DNA of 6,854 nucleotides from Alphaproteobacteria bacterium (lineage in GTDB: Bacteria; Pseudomonadota; Alphaproteobacteria; SMXP01), in contig JAJFIM010000365.1 of the NCBI GenBank assembly GCA_021774995.1, positions 1 through 6,854 on the forward strand, written 5' to 3'. The position numbers and the translations under genes were made by a program. The notes beneath the pieces were generated by a model, which saw only the letters and a list, made by a program, of their open reading frames with translations, was not told the DNA's origin and did no database searches. This document shows positions 1-5,812 of the stretch, piece by piece (the first letter of the stretch is position 1; every line of letters begins with the position of its first letter).

Positions 1-1090
1 CCACCAGGTTAACAATAGCGGTGCTGGTTGATTTGGCGCGTGAGTAAGTCAGGTTAATCTGTTCCCCAACGGTTTTAGTCGCCACACGATAATTCAAACT
101 AGTGGGGTCGAATACATCGAATTCGTCCACAGCTAAAATGACATCTCCCTCTCTCAAACCGGCATCAAGCGCCGGGCTGCTTGGGTGTAGGGAGTTTACC
201 AGAACGCCCGTCGGCCTATCCAACCCTATAGATTCGGCCAAGTCTGATGTCACCACTTGTCCTTTGATCCCGAGCCATGGCCGGACAATAGCGCCGCCGG
301 TAACAGCGGATTTAACCACAGAACGCACCATGTTGGCGGGAATGGCAAAGCCGATTCCATTCGAGCCCCCGCTACGGGAAAAGATAGCGGAATTAATGCC
401 GACAAGGTCACCCGTCATATTTACAAGCGCTCCGCCTGAATTACCTGGGTTGATCGCCGCATCGGTCTGAATGAAAAATTGAAAATCACTGATCCCAACT
501 TGCGTTCTCGCAACGGCGGAGATAATGCCACTGGTCACGGTCTGCCCGACGCCAAAAGGATCGCCAATCGCGAGAACAAGATCGCCGACCTCCGCTTGGT
601 CCGAATCTGCAAATTGCAAAACAGGGAGTTCTTCCCCTTGAGTGTCGATACGCAAGACAGCTAAATCAGTGCGCTCATCCGCAAGAACTAATTCAGCGTC
701 GAATTCGCGCCGATCCGTTAAAACAACCGTATACTGATCGCCGCCCTGTATGACATGATTATTAGTGACAATAAGACCGTCGCTTCGAACTATTACGCCA
801 GACCCCAATGAATTTTGAATGCGTTGGCGCGGCGGCGACATTCGATTCCGGCCAAAGAAAAAATCAAAAAATGGGTCGTCACGCATTGTTGAACGCGTTT
901 GCACGATGCGTTTAGTGTAGACATTAACAACTGCAGGCGCCACGCGTTTAACTACGGAAGAAAAGGAAAGTTGAATTTCCTCCATGCTCTCCGGGACGAC
1001 GCGCGTTGCTGCGGCGCCAGGTGAGAAACTTAAAAACGCGTATCCCATCAAGCCCAGGTATACCGAAAGGGTTTTGAGTAATTTTCTCAT
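1..1090 (-). CDS. HtrA/Deg-family periplasmic serine endoprotease (DegP/DegQ/DegS type), 3'-truncated by window edge
   Basis: The frame is open from an ATG at 1090 to the low-coordinate edge, giving 363 complete codons and no stop. The N-terminus looks like a Sec signal peptide: basic MRK, a hydrophobic core to about residue 23, and an AAA site predicting cleavage after residue 28. The trypsin-like domain has a full catalytic triad: His112 in TNNHV, Asp142 in RTDLAV, and Ser218 in the GNSGG motif (216-220). A PDZ domain fills about 264-363. A short phenylalanine-rich segment (DDPFFDFFFG) lies between the signal region and the protease core, where HtrA proteins carry a regulatory loop. Members degrade or sense misfolded exported proteins in the periplasm. 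An SD sequence GAGG lies 7 nt before the ATG. Because the C-terminus is missing, I cannot tell a one-PDZ DegS-like form from a two-PDZ DegP/DegQ form. It lies directly after rplQ, but a terminator separates them, so it is probably its own transcription unit. Confidence 0.93.
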   Translation of the reverse strand, partial: MRKLLKTLSVYLGLMGYAFLSFSPGAAATRVVPESMEEIQLSFSSVVKRVAPAVVNVYTKRIVQTRSTMRDDPFFDFFFGRNRMSPPRQRIQNSLGSGVIVRSDGLIVTNNHVIQGGDQYTVVLTDRREFDAELVLADERTDLAVLRIDTQGEELPVLQFADSDQAEVGDLVLAIGDPFGVGQTVTSGIISAVARTQVGISDFQFFIQTDAAINPGNSGGALVNMTGDLVGINSAIFSRSGGSNGIGFAIPANMVRSVVKSAVTGGAIVRPWLGIKGQVVTSDLAESIGLDRPTGVLVNSLHPSSPALDAGLREGDVILAVDEFDVFDPTSLNYRVATKTVGEQINLTYSRAKSTSTAIVNLV

Positions 1091-1109
1091 TATTATTCCT
1101 CGCCTTTCT

Positions 1110-1137
1110 TTATTAACCGCCCAGACCCGTTTTTCAA
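1110..1137 (-). promoter_or_regulatory. possible weak promoter for the HtrA protease gene
   Basis: On the minus strand a TTGAAA hexamer (1132-1137, five of six matches to the sigma-70 -35) is followed after 16 bp by TAATAA (1110-1115, only three of six matches to TATAAT). It lies between the terminator and the protease start. Transcription would begin near 1103, leaving a very short leader that still contains the GAGG SD at 1098-1101. No clear heat-shock (RpoH) or RpoE-like promoter was seen. A promoter is expected here because of the terminator upstream, but this exact match is weak. Confidence 0.3.
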
Positions 1138-1151
1138 ACTACGCATAAACG

Positions 1152-1179
1152 AAAAAAGGGCAGCTTTGAGACTGCCCTT
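1152..1179 (-). terminator. Rho-independent terminator of the alpha operon
   Basis: Read on the minus strand, AAGGGCAG (1172-1179) and CTGCCCTT (1156-1163) form a perfect 8-bp stem around an 8-nt loop, and the second arm runs directly into six T residues (1152-1157). This is a canonical intrinsic terminator. It sits 48 nt after the rplQ stop codon and would end the rpsM-rpsK-rpoA-rplQ transcript before the protease gene. The other strand has a C run instead of a T run after the stem, so it does not look bidirectional. Confidence 0.92.
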
Positions 1180-1186
1180 CCCCCCA

Positions 1187-1203
1187 ATCTCAGAATCTGA
1201 GAT
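1187..1203 (-). repeat. perfect inverted repeat (hairpin) between rplQ and the terminator
   Basis: Two 7-bp arms, ATCTCAG and CTGAGAT, flank a 3-nt loop in the rplQ 3' untranslated region, 7 nt ahead of the terminator stem. It has no T tract of its own. In RNA it would make a second stem-loop in tandem with the terminator and might protect the 3' end or aid termination. Pairing is seen directly; the function is inferred. Confidence 0.55.
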
Positions 1204-1227
1204 ATGCGGCTCCATGATGATCAGGCC

Positions 1228-1650
1228 TCAAGCGCCCTCAAGGACTTCATCCTCCGCCTGGATTGGACCGGAATCAAGCCCCTTGGCGTTTTCATCTCGA
1301 TCTACAAATTCAATTACCGCTATTGGCGCTGAATCTCCATAACGGAACCCCGCTTTCATAATCCGAATATATCCACCCTGACGGTCAGAATAACGCGGCG
1401 CCAGTATCGCAAAAAGCTTCTCCACCATTGTCGCATCGCCAACTTTCGAGATGGCTTGTCGGCGGGCGTGCAGTGTTCCGCGTTTGCCCAGGGTTACAAG
1501 CTTTTCAACATAAGGGCGCAGTTCCTTCGCCTTTGGCAAAGTCGTGGTGATCTGTTCGTGCTTGATAAGGGCGGCAGCCATATTCACCAACATCGCCTTG
1601 CGATGACTTGATGTTCGGTTCAGTTTGCGGCCTGCGATGCCATGGCGCAT
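1228..1650 (-). CDS. rplQ: 50S ribosomal protein L17
   Basis: This is a 140-residue L17 of the large ribosomal subunit, the last gene of the alpha operon. The N-terminus MRHGIAGRKLNRTSSHRKAM and the segment at 34-53 (TTLPKAKELRP...EKL.TL) are the conserved L17 core. The tail beyond about residue 118 is acidic and variable, as often seen in alphaproteobacterial L17. A GTG lies directly before the ATG in frame and would add one residue. I chose the ATG at 1650 because the AAGGAG SD (1658-1663) is 7 nt from it but only 4 nt from the GTG, and because L17 proteins start MRH. The gene begins 46 nt after rpoA and is followed by a small hairpin and an intrinsic terminator. Confidence 0.97.
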   Translation of the reverse strand: MRHGIAGRKLNRTSSHRKAMLVNMAAALIKHEQITTTLPKAKELRPYVEKLVTLGKRGTLHARRQAISKVGDATMVEKLFAILAPRYSDRQGGYIRIMKAGFRYGDSAPIAVIEFVDRDENAKGLDSGPIQAEDEVLEGA

Positions 1651-1657
1651 CACGCGT

Positions 1658-1663
1658 CTCCTT
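1658..1663 (-). promoter_or_regulatory. rplQ ribosome binding site
   Basis: A strong AAGGAG lies 7 nt upstream of the rplQ ATG. The adjoining GTGATG offers two in-frame starts, and this spacing favours the ATG. Confidence 0.8.
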
Positions 1664-1696
1664 GAAAAAAATTAATACGTTAACGGTGAAGAAGTC

Positions 1697-2713
1697 TTAA
1701 TAGTGATCCTCGAACTTCTTCGCTAAATCTTCAATGTTCTCTGGGGGCCAATTAGGCGCATCCATACCAAGGTGCAGCCCCATCTGGGCGAGCACTTCTT
1801 TTATCTCGTTGAGAGATTTGCGCCCAAAGTTGGGTGTCCGCAACATTGCGGCTTCCGACTTTTGTATAAGATCCCCGATATAGACAATATTGTCGTTCTT
1901 CAAGCAATTGGCCGAACGCACAGATAATTCAAGCTCATCTACTTTCTTGAGCAGGCCTGGATTAAATTCAAGCGTTGGCTGCACTTCTTCTTCAACAGCC
2001 GCTTTAGGCTCATCAAAATTGACAAATGTCTGGAGCTGATCCTGTAAAATACGCGCAGCATAAGCCACGGCATTTTCAGGAGAAATGGCGCCATTGGTTT
2101 CAATATCCATGGTCAACTTATCATAATCAAGGATCTGCCCTTCACGCGTGTTTTCCACTTTGTATGAAACGCGCTTTACAGGAGAGTACAATGAATCCAC
2201 GGGAATGAGACCGATCGGAGCATCATCAGGGCGATTACGGTCCGCTGGAACATAACCTTTTCCGGTATTTATTGTGAACTCTATGTGAATTTTTACACCG
2301 TCATCCAGCGTGCAAAGAACATGACCAGGATTGAGAACTTCCACATCCGCCATTTCTTCAATATCGCCAGCCCTCACTTCACACGGTCCCGTCACGGAAA
2401 GAGCGAGCCGTTTCGGACCTTCAGAATGCATGCGGAGGGCAATCTGCTTGATATTCAGGATAATATCCGTGACGTCCTCGCGCACGCCGGCGATGGAAGA
2501 AAATTCATGCAACACGCCATCAATCTGCACCGCCGTGATAGCAGCCCCCTGAAGTGAAGAAAGCAGAACGCGCCGCAGAGCATTGCCAAGAGTAAGACCA
2601 AAGCCCCGCTCCAGTGGCTGTGCAACAACTTTTGCAAAACGCGATTCTTCAACGTCTGCATCAATATCAAGTTTAGTGGGTCTGATTAACTCTTGCCAAT
2701 TTTTCTGGATCAC
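1697..2713 (-). CDS. rpoA: DNA-directed RNA polymerase subunit alpha
   Basis: This is a full-length 338-residue alpha subunit, whose dimer scaffolds RNA polymerase assembly and whose C-terminal domain contacts promoter UP elements and activators. The N-terminal domain covers about residues 1-235; the ERGFGLTLGNALRRVLLSS segment is the conserved alpha-dimer and beta-contacting signature. A linker rich in acidic residues (about 236-250, KAAVEEEVQP) leads to the C-terminal domain. There RSANCLK contains Arg266, the counterpart of E. coli Arg265 that binds the DNA minor groove, followed by the helix-hairpin-helix around TPNFGRKSLNEIKE. The start is a GTG at 2713. It gives the usual MIQKNWQELI N-terminus and has a GAGG SD 7 nt upstream; the in-frame ATG further upstream is followed by a stop. 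It lies 132 nt after rpsK and 46 nt before rplQ. The rpsD gene that precedes rpoA in E. coli is absent, as usual in alphaproteobacteria. Confidence 0.98.
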   Translation of the reverse strand: MIQKNWQELIRPTKLDIDADVEESRFAKVVAQPLERGFGLTLGNALRRVLLSSLQGAAITAVQIDGVLHEFSSIAGVREDVTDIILNIKQIALRMHSEGPKRLALSVTGPCEVRAGDIEEMADVEVLNPGHVLCTLDDGVKIHIEFTINTGKGYVPADRNRPDDAPIGLIPVDSLYSPVKRVSYKVENTREGQILDYDKLTMDIETNGAISPENAVAYAARILQDQLQTFVNFDEPKAAVEEEVQPTLEFNPGLLKKVDELELSVRSANCLKNDNIVYIGDLIQKSEAAMLRTPNFGRKSLNEIKEVLAQMGLHLGMDAPNWPPENIEDLAKKFEDHY

Positions 2714-2845
2714 TTGTGAACCTCATCCCGTCATGCGGTGGTGGTGATGACCTGTTTTTGCGGTCAACGAACACTTAAAACTCTTCTCAACAATCTACTT
2801 AATACTTATAGCCTACACGCTATTTACTATCTTAAGACCTAGCCC
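2714..2845 (-). other. 132-nt spacer between rpsK and rpoA
   Basis: This is long for a gap inside a ribosomal-protein operon. It is AT-rich near rpsK and holds no gene. A small inverted repeat, TGACC / GGTCA with a 9-nt loop, lies at 2748-2766, just ahead of the rpoA SD. A TATAAG-like hexamer occurs in the AT-rich part, but I found no convincing -35 at a proper distance. The gap sits where rpsD is found in enterobacteria; no remnant of S4 coding sequence is visible. An additional weak promoter or an mRNA-processing site is possible but unsupported. Confidence 0.4.
2721..2724 (-). promoter_or_regulatory. rpoA ribosome binding site supporting a GTG start
   Basis: GAGG lies 7 nt before the GTG at 2713. 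The only in-frame ATG just upstream hits TGA after three codons, so this SD and the GTG fix the start. Confidence 0.75.
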
Positions 2846-3235
2846 TCATACCCGGCGGCGTTTAGGCGGCCGACATCCGTTATGAGGAATGGGCGTAACA
2901 TCTCGAATGGTTGTAATATTGAATCCTACAGCCTGCAAAGCGCGCAGCGCCGATTCACGACCGGAACCAGGGCCGCACACCTCAACCTCCAAAGTCTTCA
3001 TCCCATGTTCCATTGCTTTTTTACCGGCGTCTTCAGCCGCCATTTGAGCCGCGTAAGGCGTTGATTTTCGGGAACCTTTAAAGCCCATGGTTCCAGCTGA
3101 CGACCATGCGATAGCGTTACCCTGCGCATCAGCGATCGTAATCATGGTGTTGTTGAAAGTCGCACTCACATGGGCAATGCCCGAAATGATATTCTTACGT
3201 TCTTTTTTGCGAACTTTTTTGGTATCCCGAGCCAT
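2846..3235 (-). CDS. rpsK: 30S ribosomal protein S11
   Basis: This is a 129-residue S11, which sits on the platform of the small subunit and helps form the mRNA exit region together with S7 and S18. It has the exact E. coli length. The N-terminus (MARDTKKVRKKERKNI) is basic, the core contains ISGIAHVSATFNNT (17-30) and GPGSGRESALRAL (88-100), and the protein ends in DVTPIPHNGCRPPKRRRV. Asn119 in the HNG turn is the residue known to be converted to isoaspartate in E. coli S11. The ATG start is clear from the family, but its SD is poor: a CAGG about 10 nt upstream. The gene therefore may depend on translational coupling or on the AT-rich stretch before the ATG. It follows rpsM by 90 nt. Confidence 0.98.
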   Translation of the reverse strand: MARDTKKVRKKERKNIISGIAHVSATFNNTMITIADAQGNAIAWSSAGTMGFKGSRKSTPYAAQMAAEDAGKKAMEHGMKTLEVEVCGPGSGRESALRALQAVGFNITTIRDVTPIPHNGCRPPKRRRV

Positions 3236-3267
3236 ATTTTTAAAACCTGTTTCTCATGCTTACTATT

Positions 3268-3301
3268 TTTGATCCCGTGAATAATCCGGGTAAGGGTCAA
3301 A
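3268..3301 (-). repeat. imperfect stem-loop in the rpsM-rpsK spacer
   Basis: On the minus strand TTTGA and TCAAA (outer arms) enclose CCCG and CGGG (inner arms), with a 9-nt loop and an asymmetric internal loop. It lies in the 90-nt rpsM-rpsK gap, about 33 nt before the rpsK ATG, and has no T tract suited to termination. Pairing is visible in the sequence, but stability was not computed and the function is unknown. Confidence 0.3.
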
Positions 3302-3325
3302 GCGTATACATCGATATGCCCTTAA

Positions 3326-3694
3326 TTACTTTTTCTTACCTGCAATCGCTTTAGCAGGTCCCTTACGCGTGCGGGCATTGGTGTGTGTGCGCTGCCCCCG
3401 GACAGGCAGTCCCCGGCGATGCCGCAACCCGCGATATGGACCCAAATCCATCAGGCGCTTAATGCTCATGGATACTTTCCTGCGCAGATCGCCCTCAACC
3501 ATATAATCGCGATCAATTACTTCACGGATATGGATCACTTCCGTATCAGAAAGCTCATTCACGCGTCTCTCCAAAGGGATCTGAACCTTCTGGCAGATTT
3601 CAATGGCCTTCGTCCGGCCAATGCCATGGATATAGGTCAACGCAATCGGCACGCGCTTATTAGTTGGTATGTTGACGCCAGCAATTCGGGCCAC
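3326..3694 (-). CDS. rpsM: 30S ribosomal protein S13
   Basis: This is a 122-residue S13, a head protein of the small subunit that contacts 50S (bridges B1a/B1b) and the P-site tRNA through its tail. It shows MARIAGVNIPTNKR at the start, the helix-two-turns-helix style segment ALTYIHGIGRTKAIEIC (18-34), the S13 signature YRGLRHRRGLPVRGQRT (87-103), and a basic extended C-terminus ending AGKKK. The start is a GTG at 3694 with an AGGAG SD 8 nt upstream; it gives exactly the family N-terminus and no ATG alternative fits. It is the first gene after the internal promoter at 3829-3856 and is preceded by a leader of about 125-130 nt with stem-loops. In E. coli this is the alpha-operon leader position where S4 represses translation; here rpsD is not in the operon, so that specific loop cannot be assumed. 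Confidence 0.98.
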   Translation of the reverse strand: MARIAGVNIPTNKRVPIALTYIHGIGRTKAIEICQKVQIPLERRVNELSDTEVIHIREVIDRDYMVEGDLRRKVSMSIKRLMDLGPYRGLRHRRGLPVRGQRTHTNARTRKGPAKAIAGKKK

Positions 3695-3822
3695 TTTCTT
3701 TGCTCCTGCTCAAGCTCTACTCGTTTCAAACGTTAAATACGCGCGCTCCACGCACAAAATGGCCGTTCCTTTGCTTGAAAGAACCGCACCATTTCTATAT
3801 CTGGATCAAATTCCCAGAGAAG
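3695..3822 (-). promoter_or_regulatory. structured 5' leader of the rpsM (alpha operon) mRNA
   Basis: From the predicted start near 3822 to the rpsM GTG the transcript would have about 128 untranslated nt. Two stem-loops are visible. At 3800-3818, UCUGGG pairs with UCCAGA (one G-U) over a 7-nt loop. At 3757-3794, AAAUGG pairs with CCAUUU, an internal loop follows (UGCG against GG), then GUUCUUU pairs with AAGGAAC (one G-U) over a 6-nt loop. A smaller CGUU/AACG repeat lies nearer the SD. The place matches the E. coli alpha-operon leader, a site of translational autoregulation, but the sequence does not identify the ligand. The pairings are seen; regulation is inferred and could be absent. Confidence 0.5.
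3703..3707 (-). promoter_or_regulatory. rpsM ribosome binding site supporting a GTG start
   Basis: AGGAG lies 8 nt before the GTG at 3694. It decides the start of the first alpha-operon gene. Confidence 0.8.
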
Positions 3823-3828
3823 CGGCGG

Positions 3829-3856
3829 ATTATATGATTTCATTTGGTCCAGTCAA
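3829..3856 (-). promoter_or_regulatory. sigma-70 promoter for rpsM-rpsK-rpoA-rplQ
   Basis: On the minus strand TTGACT (3851-3856, five of six to consensus) is followed after 16 bp by a perfect TATAAT (3829-3834). The stretch lies wholly between the adk stop and the rpsM start. Predicted transcription begins near 3822. This is the best promoter match in the window. It would let the alpha operon be transcribed independently of, or in addition to, read-through from the spc operon. Confidence 0.78.
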
Positions 3857-3867
3857 CCTCTAGGACC
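3846..3867. repeat. inverted repeat spanning the -35 of the rpsM promoter
   Basis: GGTCC (3846-3850) and GGACC (3863-3867) are perfect 5-bp inverted arms separated by 12 bp, and the -35 hexamer lies inside the spacer. It could be an operator-like site, or a hairpin at the end of the adk read-through transcript (no T tract follows). Arms this short also arise by chance. Confidence 0.25.
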
Positions 3868-3886
3868 CAATTCCTCTAACTTGTTC

Positions 3887-4456
3887 TTACGCCTCCAGAA
3901 CCGCTTCAATTTGGGCCTCAACCTCACTGATTGGGGCCATGCCATTGACGGTTTTGAGTTTTCCCTGTTTCTCATAATAAGGCAGAAGCGGCGCCGTTTG
4001 TTCCTTATAGACGCCAAGCCGCTTTATCAGCGTCTCAATGGTATCGTCCGCCCGTACTTCCGCGGATTCGGAAGCGCGAGTCTTGATCCTGTCGATCAGA
4101 ATATCCTCAGAGACCTGAATCTCAATAACGACATCCAGAGACAGGTTCTTACTGTCCAGCATGGCGTCAAGAGCTTCCGCCTGTGGCACGGTCCGCGGAA
4201 AACCGTCCAGAATGAACCCTTTTGAACAATCTGGCTGACCTATTCTTTCAGCGATGATGCCCACAACAATCTCATCCGAGACAAGATCCCCCCGATCCAT
4301 AATGGATTTGGCTTGCTGACCAATTTCCGTTCCCGCCGCAACCGCCGCCCGCAACATGTCCCCGGTTGACAATTTTACCCAGCCGCGGGTCTCCACCAAA
4401 TGATCTGCCTGGGTGCCTTTCCCCGCGCCGGGCGGACCAAAAAGAATAATATTCAT
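3887..4456 (-). CDS. adk: adenylate kinase, short-LID form
   Basis: The enzyme interconverts ATP + AMP and two ADP in the cytoplasm, setting adenylate energy charge. The 189 residues contain the P-loop GPPGAGKGT (7-15) with Lys13, the NMP-binding segment STGDMLRAAV (30-39), and DGFPRT (84-89) with Arg88. The LID region (about 124-140, RIKTRASESAEVRADDT) is short: it lacks the insertion that brings E. coli Adk to 214 residues, and has no zinc-binding cysteines. This short type is usual in alphaproteobacteria. The ATG at 4456 overlaps the secY stop as ATGA, so translation is probably coupled to secY; no good SD precedes it. The alpha-operon promoter follows the stop codon. Confidence 0.97.
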   Translation of the reverse strand: MNIILFGPPGAGKGTQADHLVETRGWVKLSTGDMLRAAVAAGTEIGQQAKSIMDRGDLVSDEIVVGIIAERIGQPDCSKGFILDGFPRTVPQAEALDAMLDSKNLSLDVVIEIQVSEDILIDRIKTRASESAEVRADDTIETLIKRLGVYKEQTAPLLPYYEKQGKLKTVNGMAPISEVEAQIEAVLEA

Positions 4457-5787
4457 CTGCGCCGACCCCGCAATTTCGACTTTTTGATCAACCCCTCATA
4501 TTGGTGAGCAAGCAGATGGCTTTGAATCTGCCCCACAGTATCCATAGTGACGCTAACAACAATAAGTAGGGACGTGCCGCCAAAAGCTATTGGAACCTGA
4601 GACTGCGCGCGGACATATTCGGGAATCAAGCAAACCACAGTGAGATAAAGGGCGCCAACCACTGTTAATCGGGTAAGTACATAATCGATATAATCGGCCG
4701 TGCGCTTTCCAGGTCTTATGCCTGGTATGAACCCCCCCTGTTTTTTCAGATTATCCGCAGTATCCGATGGGTTGAAAACAATCGCGGTATAGAAAAAGCA
4801 AAAGAAAATTATCCCTGCCGCATAAAGAGCCAGATAAAGCGGCTGCCCAGGCCCTAAGGCGACAGTGACCGCTGTCACCCAGTCCATCGACGATGACTGA
4901 GCGCCTGCAAAACCCACCAGGGTGGCCGGCAACAAGAGCAGAGACGAGGCAAAAATCGGTGGAATAACGCCCGCCGTGTTGAGTTTGAGCGGCAGGTGGG
5001 ACTGTTCGCCGCCAAACATTTTGTTACCCACCTGGCGCTTAGGGTATTGCACCAATAGCCGCCTTTGCGAGCGTTCTATAAACACGATCCCTGTGATGAT
5101 AGCGATCGCGCCAATAAGAAATCCGACTATAACGATTGGAGACAAAGCGCCTGTGCGTCCTGACTCAAACAAGCCCGCAAGGGCGCGCGGCAATTCCGCC
5201 ACGATACCGGCGAAGATAATCAGCGATATACCGTTTCCCACACCGCGGGCTGTGATTTGTTCGCCCAGCCACATCAGAAAAACCGTGCCGCATGTCAGCG
5301 TGATGACCGTCGTTGCCCTGAAAAACCAACCGGGGTCCAGAACCACATTTGCACCCTCAAGGCCCATGGCGATTCCATACGCCTGAAGAGCGGCAAGCCC
5401 TACGGTTCCATAGCGCGTATATTGATTTATTTGTTTACGCCCAGATTCACCTTCTTTTTTGAGCTGCTCCAAATGGGGCGAAACAGCCGTCATCAACTGC
5501 ATGATGATAGAGGCGGAGATATAAGGCATAATATTGAGAGCGAAAATAGCCATGCGCTCCACGGCGCCGCCCGCAAACATATTGAACATGCCGAGAATTC
5601 CACTCTGCACATTCTGAAATGCATTGGCGTATTGGCCCAAATCAATGCCCGGCATGGGAATATAAGTGCCCAGGCGATAGACCACCAGAGCGCCTAAGGT
5701 AAACCACAGGCGCTTTTTCAGCTCCGTCGCCTTTGAAAAGGCTGAGAGATTTAGATTTGCCGCAAGCTGTTCAGCCGCTGACGCCAT
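4453..5787 (-). CDS. secY: Sec translocon channel subunit SecY
   Basis: This is a complete 444-residue SecY (E. coli 443), the pore of the SecYEG channel in the inner membrane that passes unfolded proteins with SecA or ribosomes. Ten hydrophobic segments can be placed, from TM1 (about 27-46, FTLGALVVYRLGTYIPMPG) to TM10 (about 401-418). Conserved segments are GNGISLIIFAGI (184-195), GGEQSHLPLKLNTAGVIPPIFASS (259-282) in the region of cytosolic loop C4 and TM7, and FGGTSLLIVVSVTMD (402-416). The tail KKSKLRGRRR is basic and cytosolic. The cytosolic loop with RSQRRLLVQYPKRQVG (239-254) is typical of the ribosome and SecA contact region. The ATG has a GGAG SD 6 nt upstream and lies 25 nt after rplO. 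Its stop overlaps the adk start by four bases. Confidence 0.98.
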   Translation of the reverse strand: MASAAEQLAANLNLSAFSKATELKKRLWFTLGALVVYRLGTYIPMPGIDLGQYANAFQNVQSGILGMFNMFAGGAVERMAIFALNIMPYISASIIMQLMTAVSPHLEQLKKEGESGRKQINQYTRYGTVGLAALQAYGIAMGLEGANVVLDPGWFFRATTVITLTCGTVFLMWLGEQITARGVGNGISLIIFAGIVAELPRALAGLFESGRTGALSPIVIVGFLIGAIAIITGIVFIERSQRRLLVQYPKRQVGNKMFGGEQSHLPLKLNTAGVIPPIFASSLLLLPATLVGFAGAQSSSMDWVTAVTVALGPGQPLYLALYAAGIIFFCFFYTAIVFNPSDTADNLKKQGGFIPGIRPGKRTADYIDYVLTRLTVVGALYLTVVCLIPEYVRAQSQVPIAFGGTSLLIVVSVTMDTVGQIQSHLLAHQYEGLIKKSKLRGRRR

Positions 5788-5812
5788 GCGTCACTCCGAT
5801 CAGTTAAATCTT

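Noticed and set aside
102..664. Plus-strand frames of 122, 60 and 61 codons near the low-coordinate edge
   Set aside because: The minus strand reads as one continuous HtrA protease with intact catalytic residues, so these are shadows.
2455..2670. Minus-strand 71-codon frame within rpoA
   Set aside because: It is an out-of-frame overlap of the highly conserved alpha N-terminal domain, with no sign of independent coding.
2748..2766. TGACC/GGTCA repeat before rpoA as a terminator
   Set aside because: Only 5 bp with a 9-nt loop and no following T tract on the coding strand, so it would not terminate transcription.
3733..3792. 19-codon upstream open frame in the rpsM leader (a possible leader peptide)
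   Set aside because: It starts with ATG and ends in TAA, but no Shine-Dalgarno sequence precedes it, its start lies inside a stem, and it has no run of regulatory codons.
3881..4225. Plus-strand 114-codon frame opposite adk
   Set aside because: It is antisense to a well-conserved adenylate kinase and shows no recognisable protein family.
4922..5697. Plus-strand open frames of 154 and 146 codons opposite secY
   Set aside because: They lie antisense to a clear SecY gene, encode no recognisable domain and have compositions typical of complementary-strand shadows.
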